Source of the DNA: Desulfuromonadales bacterium
GTDB lineage: Bacteria; Desulfobacterota; Desulfuromonadia; Desulfuromonadales; BM103
Direction: 5' to 3'
DNA: 12,671 nt
Assembly (NCBI GenBank): GCA_030640215.1
Contig: DAOWJU010000237.1
Location: forward strand, 1 to 12,671
Positions 5,632 through 12,671 of the stretch are shown one piece after another. The position numbers and the translations under genes are program-made. Under the pieces are notes generated by a model. The model saw nothing but the letters and a program-made list of their open reading frames with translations. It did no database searches and had not been told where the DNA came from. How positions within the stretch are numbered: position 1 is the first letter of the stretch; each line of letters begins with the position of its first letter.

Positions 5632-7401
5632 ATGGAAATCACCCTCACGCTCCTGATTCTGCTGATCGCCATCATCCTCTTCGCCACAGAGTGGATTCGT
5701 ATGGATCTGGTCAGCCTCATGGTCCTACTGGCCGTGGCCCTGACCGGCCTGGTCACCCCTGAAGAAGCATTTGCAGGATTCAGTAATCCCGCCGTCATCA
5801 CTGTTGCCGCCATGTTCGTCTTAGGTGCAGGGATCTCCTACACCGGATCAATCTCCACTCTGGGTGAGCATCTGATCCGCATGACCGGTCACAACCAGAC
5901 ATTGATGATCGCCTCAATCATGGGGCTCGTGGCTTTCTTTTCGGCCTTCATTAACAACATCGGTGCCACCGCCGTTTTGATGCCAGTTGTCATCACTATG
6001 GCCCGTAAAACCAATCTCCCGGCAAGTAAACTCCTCATTCCCCTCGCTTTCGGCTCACTCCTTGGCGGAGTCTGCACCTTGATCGGCACCCCTCCGAATA
6101 TTTTGATTAACTCCCTGCTCCAGCAATATACTGGAACAGGTTTCAGGATGTTCGACTTCACGCCACTCGGCATTGTTCTGCTCGCTTGCGGTATCTGCTA
6201 CATGGCTTTTTTCGGGCACAAACTACTACCAAACCGCAAATCTGGAACTTTGACAGAAGCCTACCAGGTCAAGGAGTACATCACCGAGATCGAGATCCTC
6301 GAAGGTTCGCCACTCCATGGCAAGACTATCAGTCAGAGTATGTTGGAACGCGAGCTCAACATGAAGGTCCGCGCTTTGTTGCGTGATCGGCAGAAATTCC
6401 CTCAACCGAAACGTAACCGCAAATTGTACGTTGGCGACATCCTCTTTCTGGAAGGGGATCCGGAAGGGATTCTCAAGGTCAGAAAAGAAAAGGGCATAGC
6501 AGTCGTCCAGGAACGGGACAACCCCCTTCCCGACACGCCTAAAGAAAAGCTCGTTGTCGTCGAAGCCTCCCTGACCACGACCAGCGACATGGTCGGCAAG
6601 ACCTTGCGACAGGAGCGCTTTGCCGACACCCACGGCCTGAGAGTTCTGGCGATCTGGCGTAGTGGTGCCTCAGTGGTTCGCAAAGTTGATCACGTTATTC
6701 TACGTTTTGGCGATGTACTGTTGCTGCAGGGCACGGAAGAAAAAGTGCGACACCTCGGCCAGGGACATGGTTTTTTGGTTCTGGGCGGGGTTGATCCCGT
6801 CTCATACCGACCACGTAGAGCGCCGATTGCCGTGGTAACAATTATTAGTGTCATCCTGCTGAGTGTTTCCGGAGCGACGCCAATTGTGATCGCAGCCACC
6901 CTCGGCGCCCTGATCATGGTTCTCTCCCGATGCCTGACCATCAAAGAAGCCTACGACAGCATTGACTGGCCAATCATCATGATGATTGCCGGAACTCTGC
7001 CGCTTGGTCATGCCATGCAAAACAGTGGCACTGCGGAATTGCTGTCGAACATGATCATCGGTGGGGTCGGTTCATTCGGTCCATGGGCGGTACTCGGTGC
7101 AGTATTTCTGATTACCTTCTGCCTGACCGAAGTGATGAGCCACGCTGCCGCTGCCGTGCTGGTCGCGCCGATCGCTTATAACGCAGCCATCGCCATGGCC
7201 GTTTCACCACGACCCTTTTTCATGGCGGTCGCCGTTGCCGCCTCAATGTGCTTCATGACTCCGATCAGTCATCAATCAAACGCTCTGGTTATGGGACCAG
7301 GTGGCTATAAATTTTTAGACTACACCAAAGTTGGCACTCCTCTGAACATCATGGTCTGGATTATTGCAACCCTGATGATCCCGTTATTGTTTCCTTTTTA
7401 A
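5632..7401 (+). CDS. SLC13/DASS-family transporter with two RCK-C (TrkA-C) domains
   Basis: This membrane protein is 589 residues. The N-terminal half (about 1-195) has five to six hydrophobic helices with AFINNIGATAVLMPV (105-119) and CTLIGTPPNILIN (148-160), the ion/substrate loop motifs of divalent-anion/sodium symporters. Two cytoplasmic TrkA-C/RCK-C domains follow, at about 217-285 (EITEIEILEGSPLHGK to FLEGDPEGI) and about 304-380 (KEKLVVVEASLTTTSDMVGK to LLLQGTEEKV). The C-terminal half repeats the transporter motifs (TEVMSHAAAAVLVAPI, then MTPISHQSNALVMGPGGY). This is the SLC13-type permease layout; substrates in characterised relatives include sulfate and dicarboxylates, so the substrate here cannot be read. 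It starts 42 nt after thiE and may be cotranscribed with the thi genes. No thiamine link is established. Confidence 0.85.
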   Translation: MEITLTLLILLIAIILFATEWIRMDLVSLMVLLAVALTGLVTPEEAFAGFSNPAVITVAAMFVLGAGISYTGSISTLGEHLIRMTGHNQTLMIASIMGLVAFFSAFINNIGATAVLMPVVITMARKTNLPASKLLIPLAFGSLLGGVCTLIGTPPNILINSLLQQYTGTGFRMFDFTPLGIVLLACGICYMAFFGHKLLPNRKSGTLTEAYQVKEYITEIEILEGSPLHGKTISQSMLERELNMKVRALLRDRQKFPQPKRNRKLYVGDILFLEGDPEGILKVRKEKGIAVVQERDNPLPDTPKEKLVVVEASLTTTSDMVGKTLRQERFADTHGLRVLAIWRSGASVVRKVDHVILRFGDVLLLQGTEEKVRHLGQGHGFLVLGGVDPVSYRPRRAPIAVVTIISVILLSVSGATPIVIAATLGALIMVLSRCLTIKEAYDSIDWPIIMMIAGTLPLGHAMQNSGTAELLSNMIIGGVGSFGPWAVLGAVFLITFCLTEVMSHAAAAVLVAPIAYNAAIAMAVSPRPFFMAVAVAASMCFMTPISHQSNALVMGPGGYKFLDYTKVGTPLNIMVWIIATLMIPLLFPF

Positions 7402-7417
7402 AAAAGCTATTATATTC

Positions 7418-7486
7418 GTCATCCTCGCGTATGCGGGGATCCATGTGCCATTACAACCACTGGATTCCCGCCTGCACGGGAATGAC
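7418..7486 (+). repeat. Palindromic composite repeat, copy 3 (69 bp), 20 bp before trmO
   Basis: This copy of the same core as at 147-220 and 2847-2920 runs from GTCATCCTCG to CGGGAATGAC, with CCTCGCGTATGCGGGG and ATTCCCGCCTGCACGGGAAT palindromes. The longer flanks of the other two copies are missing, so this is a core-only version. It forms most of the gap between the transporter and trmO. Its plus-strand translation gives the peptide WIPACTGMT familiar from such repeats, which falsely lengthens the next reading frame at its N terminus. Confidence 0.9.
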
Positions 7487-7505
7487 GTCAAAGGAACCTG
7501 CAAGC

Positions 7506-8240
7506 ATGCAACAACCACTTCACACCACCGAGGCTGACGCAACCGGCACAACATTCTCTCCCGTAGCAGTTATCCGCTCGCCCTTCCGCGAAAAGTTCGG
7601 CATTCCGAGACAACCAGGATTGATCAAAGATGTCCCGGCACAAGTTATTCTGCTCCCGCCCTTCAATCGCGAAGAAGCCGTGCGGGGGCTGGCAGATTTC
7701 ACACACATCTGGCTGATTTTCCAGTTCCATGCCTGTCCCCCCTTCGATGGCAGCATGACAGTGCGACCGCCGCGACTCGGCGGCAACAAGAGAATGGGGG
7801 TCTTTGCAACCAGGGGAACTCACCGACCGAACCCGATCGGCATGTCAGTCGTCACCCTCGAACGGATTGATTACGAGGAAGGCATCACCCTGCATATCAA
7901 GGGAGGCGACCTGCTCGACGGCACACCGGTATACGATATTAAACCGTACCTGCATTACGCAGATGCAGTGCATGAAGCGAAGAGTGGATTTGCCCATTCA
8001 CCACCCCAGATAGAGTTGCAGGTGGAAATGAGTGAGGAGCAGCATGAGAAGTGCGTGGAGCTAGAGAAAACCCGACCGGGACTGATCTCCTTGATCGAGC
8101 AGGTCATCGGCCTGGACCCTCGCCCGGCTTTCAAGAAAAAAGATAATGTACGGATTTATGGAGTCAGACTATACGATCTTGACGTGCGTTTTACGGTAAA
8201 AAATGGGGTAGCTACAATTGTCGAGATTGTCGCCTGTTGA
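7506..8240 (+). CDS. trmO: tRNA N6-threonylcarbamoyladenosine-37 methyltransferase, TrmO/TsaA family
   Basis: TrmO methylates the N6 of threonylcarbamoyladenosine at position 37 of threonine tRNAs. The 244-residue protein has the TsaA fold: VAVIRSPFREKFGIPRQPGL (20-39), LADFTHIWLIFQFH (62-75), RPPRLGGNKRMGVFATRGTHRPNPIGMSVV (87-116), and DLLDGTPVYDIKPYL (135-149), with a C-terminal extension. Length agrees with E. coli TrmO (about 235). I place the start at the ATG at 7506: it follows an AAAGGA site (7490-7495) by 10 nt, whereas the upstream ATG at 7431 lies inside repeat copy 3 and would add a repeat-derived peptide. The gene converges with the kinase gene, 12 nt away. Confidence 0.92.
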   Translation: MQQPLHTTEADATGTTFSPVAVIRSPFREKFGIPRQPGLIKDVPAQVILLPPFNREEAVRGLADFTHIWLIFQFHACPPFDGSMTVRPPRLGGNKRMGVFATRGTHRPNPIGMSVVTLERIDYEEGITLHIKGGDLLDGTPVYDIKPYLHYADAVHEAKSGFAHSPPQIELQVEMSEEQHEKCVELEKTRPGLISLIEQVIGLDPRPAFKKKDNVRIYGVRLYDLDVRFTVKNGVATIVEIVAC

Positions 8241-8252
8241 ATCTGTAAAGCT

Positions 8253-9191
8253 TCAATCCTGAGGGATCTGCGGTTTGCCGTTCTCATCGACAGCGATGCT
8301 GCGTTCCAGGCGTTTGATTTGACGCTCTCGCATCGGTTGCGTGCGTTCCAGAACCTGCCGGACAAGTTGCTTACCTTCTCCTGTTAACCGATCACAGCCC
8401 AGGTAGATGTGCATAAAGCGCATGCGCTGACTGCGAGTAAAGCCCTGAGTTGCGGCGGCATCCAATGTAGCAAGATCAAATGTTCGGCGTTTGCGCATAA
8501 TGAACTGCGGCCAGAAATAGCCGCGAGGCGCATCCATCATGTAGAGTAGTGACATATCCTGCGCCGAGACCATCATGTTACGCAGGAACAGATCGTGGTG
8601 TTCGAAACCATGCTCGTGCATCTGCCTGACTGCTCTGGCGACTTCATCAATTAACTCGGCCTGCTTCTGCCTGCGAACCTCTTTCGTCTGCTGACTGAAC
8701 CATTCATGAGCGAGGTAATCCACGCCCATTGCCTGGGGAATTTCTTCCGTGATAATGAAGGCGTGGATGACACCTCCGGCGAAACGGTGGTCTCCATAAG
8801 CAACCAGCTGAGGGACCCGCAAGCCACACTCGGCAAGCTTTTCCAGGTTCTCATATTCGGCACGAACCATGGATCGACCCACCAGAGAACCCCGGAAAGC
8901 ACGGGCCCAGATTTTTTCAAAGAGATAGTTCCAGTACAATTTGAGATAAAAGACCCGCGGCTTGCCTTCATAAGTGATCTCAACACGTTTGACACTGTTT
9001 TTCTCTTGTTTTATATCTGTGCTGATCACCTCACCTAACTTGCTGCGTAGCACCCCCTGAATCGTGTCAAGATCCACACTCTTTAGCAGTTCCCGGTAGT
9101 CGGGCTTGATCACAACACGATGGGTATTGAACCAGAGGAGTCCCTTGGGTGCGGTGCCTTTTTCTAATTCTGTCCAGATTCGATTACTCAT
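8253..9191 (-). CDS. WaaP/InaA-family (Kdo/lipopolysaccharide) kinase
   Basis: The 312-residue protein has a small-molecule kinase fold resembling lipopolysaccharide core kinases. Residues readable as catalytic are K84 in FYLKLY, the HHDLFLRN motif (198-205) with D200 and N205, and D220 in DAPRG. These match the invariant Lys, HxD...N and metal-binding Asp of the WaaP/InaA group. The N-terminal part is unique and charged; no signal peptide or membrane helix is seen, so a cytoplasmic or peripheral inner-membrane site is likely. The start at 9191 was chosen because MSNRIW follows a GAGAGA ribosome-binding site; the longer frame to 9353 overlaps the radical SAM gene and has no such signal. It follows rhomboid and radical SAM genes on the same strand. 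The substrate is unknown. Confidence 0.8.
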   Translation of the reverse strand: MSNRIWTELEKGTAPKGLLWFNTHRVVIKPDYRELLKSVDLDTIQGVLRSKLGEVISTDIKQEKNSVKRVEITYEGKPRVFYLKLYWNYLFEKIWARAFRGSLVGRSMVRAEYENLEKLAECGLRVPQLVAYGDHRFAGGVIHAFIITEEIPQAMGVDYLAHEWFSQQTKEVRRQKQAELIDEVARAVRQMHEHGFEHHDLFLRNMMVSAQDMSLLYMMDAPRGYFWPQFIMRKRRTFDLATLDAAATQGFTRSQRMRFMHIYLGCDRLTGEGKQLVRQVLERTQPMRERQIKRLERSIAVDENGKPQIPQD

Positions 9192-9202
9192 GTTCTCTCT
9201 TT

Positions 9203-9218
9203 TTGTCGGACTATACGG
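9203..9218. repeat. 16-nt exact match to one end of the MITE at 1573-1740
   Basis: TTGTCGGACTATACGG here is the exact reverse complement of 1717-1732 and includes ten bases common to both ends of that element. It lies alone in the intergenic space just upstream of the kinase start, and no partner end is evident. It is likely a decayed element end or a shared small repeat. The same gap also contains the palindrome AATAGCTATT at 9270-9279; its first nine bases recur in the MITE centre at 1650-1658. Confidence 0.6.
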
Positions 9219-9279
9219 ATTTATTTTTGACGAGGCGGCGTACATTATTAACAGATAAGCTACTTTAGGAATAGCTATT

Positions 9280-10170
9280 TTAAAACTGACTTTCTGCGTA
9301 ATCGGGCACCTCATTAAACCATCCCGGATGCTCCTTGGCCTGCAACAAGACACGTTCTGCGTGGGCGATCAGCTTTTCTCGGTCCTTGGGATAGGAGCCG
9401 GCCAGGTTGAGAATATTGGAGACATGATTGGAACGCAGGATGGTTTTTTGCGGGGCAAGGTTACGAACGATTTCAAGAGTCTCGGTGAGAATGCCACCGT
9501 TGGTCTGCATGGTAATCGAGCGCAGGAAATCATCGTTGTGGCGTTGAAACATGGTGAGCAGAGAAAAGAATGCTGGAGAAAGCTCCGTGATCCATTGCGC
9601 TGTCGCTCGGGCATGCTCCCGACTGCGCTCCTGTCCGGCCAGTCCAAGAATCGCCGTCACCGACAGCTTCATTCCCGCCTGCTGAGCTTTGCAGCACAAG
9701 TCGAGCATTTCGGCAGGAGAGAAGCCTTTGTTGACAGCTGACAAGGTCTGTTCATCACCACTTTCCAGCCCGAAGTAAAGAATCCGCAACTTCTTCTCAC
9801 GTAACAGTGTCAACTCTGCAACACTTTTACTTTTCAGGCTGTTGGGAGACGCATAGATGCCAACGCGAGTCAGCCCGGGAAATTTCTCTGACAATAGCTC
9901 CAGGATCTCAACCAAACCGGCCTGAGGGTAGATCAGGGCGTCGCCGTCGGCCAGGAAGACCCGTTGCACAGAACCTCTATATGCCTCAGGGATAGCCTCA
10001 ATTTCGGCTTTTATCTCAGCGACAGACCGCAGCTTGAATTGCTTGGTTTTGTACATTCCGCAGAAAGAGCAGTTATTCTGCGAACACCCCAAAGTAATCT
10101 GGAAGATCTGACTGCGACCTTCGCTCGGTGGGCGGTATAGAGGGTAATCGTAATTGAAGTAATCGTACAT
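9280..10170 (-). CDS. Radical SAM protein of unknown specificity (CX4CX2C)
   Basis: The 296-residue protein has a radical-SAM core. The cluster motif is C29, C34, C37 in LGCSQNNCSFCGMY. It spaces its cysteines CX4CX2C rather than CX3CX2C, as in a COG1032-like group. Later core segments are VFLADGDALIYP (around 71-82), VGIYASPNSL, ILYFGLESGDEQTL (around 130-143) and LSVTAILGLAG (around 168-178). The rest is a C-terminal helical region with no extra domain, and no B12-binding module is visible. It cleanly carries an AGGAG site 4 nt before the ATG, and starts 19 nt after the rhomboid stop. The reaction is not predictable from sequence. It may be cotranscribed with the rhomboid and the kinase genes. 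Confidence 0.85.
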   Translation of the reverse strand: MYDYFNYDYPLYRPPSEGRSQIFQITLGCSQNNCSFCGMYKTKQFKLRSVAEIKAEIEAIPEAYRGSVQRVFLADGDALIYPQAGLVEILELLSEKFPGLTRVGIYASPNSLKSKSVAELTLLREKKLRILYFGLESGDEQTLSAVNKGFSPAEMLDLCCKAQQAGMKLSVTAILGLAGQERSREHARATAQWITELSPAFFSLLTMFQRHNDDFLRSITMQTNGGILTETLEIVRNLAPQKTILRSNHVSNILNLAGSYPKDREKLIAHAERVLLQAKEHPGWFNEVPDYAESQF

Positions 10171-10180
10171 AGAACTCCTG

Positions 10181-10196
10181 GCTGTAAGCTTACAGC
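10181..10196. repeat. Perfect 16-bp palindrome across rhomboid stop and next gene's leader
   Basis: GCTGTAAGCTTACAGC is its own reverse complement. On the minus strand it covers the last codon and stop of the rhomboid gene and ends just before the AGGAG site of the radical SAM gene. It could be a DNA-binding site, or a loop-free stem that modulates coupling, or chance. Confidence 0.5.
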
Positions 10197-11359
10197 TTCG
10201 CTTCTTCTATCATCCGCATATAACGCCGTGCATCCTCAGCGACTTCAGGAGTTTGTGCCAAATCAATAGCGGCTAAAAAATAGTGCCAGGCAGAAGTCTC
10301 GCAGCGAGGCTTATGTAACAGTGACCGCCCTGCCCCAAGATAGGCACGATCCATACCTTTATCACCTGGTCGCTCGGCGATCAACCGCCGGAAGACTGTC
10401 AAGGCTTCATCAGGACGACCGCTATCCAGCAGATACTCACCAACAATGAGAATATTTGGGGTCGACAATTGGCCCCTCTGACTACGGCTCTCCAGTTGAG
10501 TAAAACGGCTGGTCGCATGCGCCAGATCATCGTGATCTATGGAACGAACAATATCAGTCACTGCATCTACAAGATTGGCCCGTTTACGGCTGGCCTTGGG
10601 AACGGTCCCTTTCATCCGCAATAACCCCGGCAGACGGTCAATGGCCAGCGCCATACCCAGTCCAGCAAGGAAACCGCCGATATGTGCGCCATGGGCAACA
10701 CCGCTCCCTTCCGCAGAGCTGGTCATAAATGGCAGGACATTATCGATGATCAGATAAACCCCCAGCACGATGCGCGCGGGAATCAGAAAAGTGGTCATGA
10801 TCAAGGGAAAGAGAAAGACAAAAACTTTGATACGATTGCGGGGAAACCACAAAAAGTAAAAGCCAAGCACCCCGGAGATCGCCCCCGAGGCCCCAAGCAT
10901 CGGAATGTTTGAATTCGGTACGAACATACCGAAAAAGAGGGTGGCCACCAGACCGGCCCCGATATAGGCCGTGAGATAGCCAACATGGCCGAGACGATGC
11001 TCAACGTTGTCGCCGTAAATCCAGAGAAATAACATATTCCCAGCCAGATGCATCCAGCCAGCATGCAGGAACATCGCTGTAAACATGCTCAGCAGAGAGA
11101 ACTCGGCAGGTCTGAATCCGTACTTATAGACCACCAGATCATATGCCGAGATATGATCGTAAACCAGCTGAGCGGGCCAATCACCACGGGCACCGAGGAG
11201 ATTTAGATATTCCAGCAAAGCGGGATCGTTGAGATCGGGACGCGCCGCACTCAAGGGCAGTGTCACCGCCATAAACACGGCAATATTGATCCCGATCAAC
11301 AACCAGTTGACGTAGGGAGTTGTTTTGGGGTTGGGTACATCACCAATCGGCAGGAGCAT
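10190..11359 (-). CDS. Rhomboid-family intramembrane serine protease with C-terminal TPR-like region
   Basis: This is a membrane protease that cleaves transmembrane segments of other proteins. The 389-residue protein has an N-terminal helix (about 17-36), a soluble insertion, then the rhomboid core. HAGWMHLAGNMLFLW (99-113) carries the H104/N108 oxyanion pair. GASGAISG (156-163) carries the catalytic serine S158. AHGAHIGGFLAGLGMAL (222-238) carries the catalytic histidine H226. About 6-7 helices span 17-240. The C-terminal 140 residues are soluble and helical, with TPR-like pairs (ILIVGEYLLDSGRPDEALTVFRRLIAERP), probably a protein-interaction tail. The start ATG at 11359 has GAGAAG upstream. 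It heads a minus-strand run with a radical SAM and a kinase gene. Confidence 0.92.
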   Translation of the reverse strand: MLLPIGDVPNPKTTPYVNWLLIGINIAVFMAVTLPLSAARPDLNDPALLEYLNLLGARGDWPAQLVYDHISAYDLVVYKYGFRPAEFSLLSMFTAMFLHAGWMHLAGNMLFLWIYGDNVEHRLGHVGYLTAYIGAGLVATLFFGMFVPNSNIPMLGASGAISGVLGFYFLWFPRNRIKVFVFLFPLIMTTFLIPARIVLGVYLIIDNVLPFMTSSAEGSGVAHGAHIGGFLAGLGMALAIDRLPGLLRMKGTVPKASRKRANLVDAVTDIVRSIDHDDLAHATSRFTQLESRSQRGQLSTPNILIVGEYLLDSGRPDEALTVFRRLIAERPGDKGMDRAYLGAGRSLLHKPRCETSAWHYFLAAIDLAQTPEVAEDARRYMRMIEEAKL

Positions 11360-11387
11360 GAATCTTCTCAGACAAAGATTAATTTAT

Positions 11388-11416
11388 TTAACAAAATCAA
11401 TCTAGTGTAACATAAT
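11388..11416 (+). promoter_or_regulatory. Probable sigma-70 promoter of the FAH-family gene
   Basis: TTAACA (11388-11393) and CATAAT (11411-11416) are separated by 17 nt in the AT-rich divergent gap before the FAH gene. A transcript would start near 11423, giving a leader of about 68 nt. The opposite strand has only weak promoter-like AT-rich sequence for the rhomboid gene. Confidence 0.5.
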
Positions 11417-11490
11417 GCCAGATCAGATTATTCACCTAATGTATCTTTACCCTGTACCCCGCAAAGCTCATCATCCTCATGGAGACAAAC

Positions 11491-12141
11491 ATGCACACTG
11501 TGAATCTTGACGGCACCAACATCCCGGTCGGCAAAATCGTCGGCATCGGCCGTAACTACGCCGAACATATTAAAGAACTTGGCAACCAGGTACCGGACAA
11601 ACCCGTGATCTTTATGAAACCGGCTAACACCATCATTGCATCGGGAGAGAAAATTGTCATTCCGCCCTATTCCAACGACTGCCACCACGAGATCGAACTT
11701 GCGGTCTTAATCGGCAAAGATGCCAAAGGAGTTAGTGCGGAAGAGGCTCTTGATCACGTCATCGGTTATGCCGTTGCCCTGGATTTGACCCTCAGGGATG
11801 TGCAAAACACTCAAAAGAAGAAGGGACTGCCCTGGGAGATTGCCAAGGCTTTTGACACCTCCTGTCCGCTTTCGGCCTTTGTTCCAGCAAAGCAGATAGC
11901 AGACCCGCAAAAGCTGCAGCTAAAATTGACCGTGAATGGACAGACCCGCCAGGACGGCAATACCAGTGACATGATGCGCACAATAGCTGAATTAATTTCT
12001 AAGGTTTCGAGTTATTTCACTTTGGAGGAGGGTGATATCCTGCTGACCGGAACGCCAGCAGGGGTTGGCAGGATTTGCAGTGGAGACAAGCTTGAAGCAA
12101 GTATTGAACAGGTTGGCACCTTACAGGTATCAGTCGTGTAA
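11491..12141 (+). CDS. Fumarylacetoacetate hydrolase (FAH) family protein
   Basis: The 216-residue protein is a single FAH domain of the acylpyruvase / oxaloacetate-decarboxylase group (FAHD1- and YcgM-like). It has IVGIGRNYAEH (16-26) with the active-site histidine H26, and the metal-binding E67 and E69 in CHHEIELAVLIG plus D98 in VALDLTLRD. It ends in ILLTGTPAGVGRICSGD. The likely job is hydrolysis or decarboxylation of a 2-keto acid such as an acylpyruvate or oxaloacetate. The precise substrate cannot be told from sequence. The start at 11491 is preferred: a GGAG site (11481-11484) lies 6 nt upstream, while the ATG at 11479 overlaps that site. The gene converges with the dehydrogenase, 30 nt away. 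Confidence 0.88.
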   Translation: MHTVNLDGTNIPVGKIVGIGRNYAEHIKELGNQVPDKPVIFMKPANTIIASGEKIVIPPYSNDCHHEIELAVLIGKDAKGVSAEEALDHVIGYAVALDLTLRDVQNTQKKKGLPWEIAKAFDTSCPLSAFVPAKQIADPQKLQLKLTVNGQTRQDGNTSDMMRTIAELISKVSSYFTLEEGDILLTGTPAGVGRICSGDKLEASIEQVGTLQVSVV

Positions 12142-12171
12142 CAGATCTTTTCACGTCACGCAAAACAGCTT

Positions 12172-12671
12172 TCAAACTCGATTCCGTGACCTCCCCGTTA
12201 AAAAAGCCCGCAGATTCTCAACAATCTCATTGATCAGTCGCTGCCTGGCAGCCCGGGTTGCCCACGCCAGATGTGGTGTGATAAAGCAGTTCGGTGCATG
12301 CAACAGCGGATTGTCTGCTGGCGGAGGTTCCTGTGACAGCACATCAAGACCTGCTCCGGCGATTTCACCTTCACATAACGCTGTAGCCAGTGCCTCTTCG
12401 TCAATAAGCAAGCCACGACCGGTATTGATCAGATAAGCTGTTTTTTTCATCAAGGACAATCGCTCAGCATTGATGAGTAACTCGGTTGCTGGCGAAAGAG
12501 GACAACTCAGGCTGACGACATCGGCTTCGGCTAAAAGCTGATTAAGTCCGACAAAGCTCACTTCAGGGAAAGCGTCAGGATCTGGAGTACGTGTGTGCAC
12601 CAGGACACGCATACCAAAGGCCGTAGCGATCTGTGCCGTCGTTTTACCGATATCCCCATAACCGATGACAC
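12172..12671 (-). CDS. D-2-hydroxyacid dehydrogenase, glycerate/hydroxypyruvate type (5' end cut)
   Basis: The visible 165 residues are the C-terminal half, including most of the NAD-binding domain; the N-terminal catalytic domain lies beyond the right edge. The frame continues upstream of the internal ATG at 12612 to the window end, as VIGYGDIGKTTAQIATAFG, where GxGxxG binds NAD(P). Later motifs are DVVSLSCPLSPAT, LINTGRGLLIDEEAL, GAGLDVLSQEPP with the catalytic Glu, and CFITPHLAWATRAAR with the catalytic His. TPHLAWAT is the form usual in hydroxypyruvate reductase/glycerate dehydrogenase, which reduces hydroxypyruvate to D-glycerate. Other D-2-hydroxyacid substrates are possible. Confidence 0.85.
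   Translation of the reverse strand, partial: VIGYGDIGKTTAQIATAFGMRVLVHTRTPDPDAFPEVSFVGLNQLLAEADVVSLSCPLSPATELLINAERLSLMKKTAYLINTGRGLLIDEEALATALCEGEIAGAGLDVLSQEPPPADNPLLHAPNCFITPHLAWATRAARQRLINEIVENLRAFLTGRSRNRV

Noticed and set aside
106..7486. The three copies of the palindromic core as a CRISPR array
   Set aside because: The copies are thousands of bases apart, in mixed orientation, with no regular spacers and no cas genes.
7431..7505. Extended N terminus of TrmO starting in the repeat
   Set aside because: The added residues are the translated repeat, and a better ribosome-binding site precedes the ATG at 7506.
9192..9353. Extended N terminus of the kinase
   Set aside because: It overlaps the radical SAM gene, has no ribosome-binding site, and the residues do not look like the family.
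12142..12190. GTCACG...CGTGAC as a terminator between FAH and dehydrogenase genes
   Set aside because: The stem is only 6 bp with a loop of about 24 nt, there is no U-run, and it enters the dehydrogenase coding end.

Overview
The window reads as chromosomal DNA of a Gram-negative anaerobe, most likely of the Desulfuromonadales (Desulfuromonas, Pelobacter or Geobacter type). This placement rests on gene families and their order, namely a ThiS-ThiF fusion next to a free ThiS and then thiG-thiH-thiE, an SH3-type membrane protein, DUF1456, a WaaP-like kinase and a rhomboid protease. It also rests on the abundant small palindromic repeats and the roughly 50% GC. No taxonomic search was possible, so it is an inference.

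Left part (1-1190): the C-terminal membrane anchor of an SH3-domain (YgiM-like) protein, a small repeat element, a repeat-rich AT-rich stretch, a DUF1456 (YehS-like) gene, and a convergent small gene of unknown function.

Centre (1350-5589): a thiamine thiazole-phosphate pathway. A good sigma-70-type promoter leads into a clear TPP riboswitch with a plausible terminator platform. A 168-bp inverted-repeat (MITE-like) element follows, then thiSF, thiS, a second repeat element, and thiG, thiH and thiE. ThiF adenylates ThiS, and sulfur is loaded on the ThiS C terminus. ThiG builds the thiazole from this sulfur, the dehydroglycine made by ThiH and deoxyxylulose phosphate. ThiE joins the thiazole to the pyrimidine. 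thiC and thiD are not in the window. A 12-TM-class SLC13/DASS transporter with two RCK-C domains follows thiE closely, and a third repeat core separates it from a TrmO-type tRNA methyltransferase gene.

Right part (8253-12671): on the minus strand a three-gene run of rhomboid protease with a TPR-like tail, a radical SAM protein and a WaaP/InaA-family kinase. A divergent intergenic region then leads into a plus-strand fumarylacetoacetate-hydrolase-family gene. The window ends in a minus-strand D-2-hydroxyacid (glycerate-type) dehydrogenase cut by its right edge.

No clearly new multi-gene defence or mobile system is visible. The most unusual material is non-coding. Repeat elements sit inside the thiamine operon, both between riboswitch and first gene and between thiS and thiG. 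An inverted pair of ~143-bp elements brackets the riboswitch-thiSF-thiS block. A 16-nt solo match to one element end lies 7.5 kb away.
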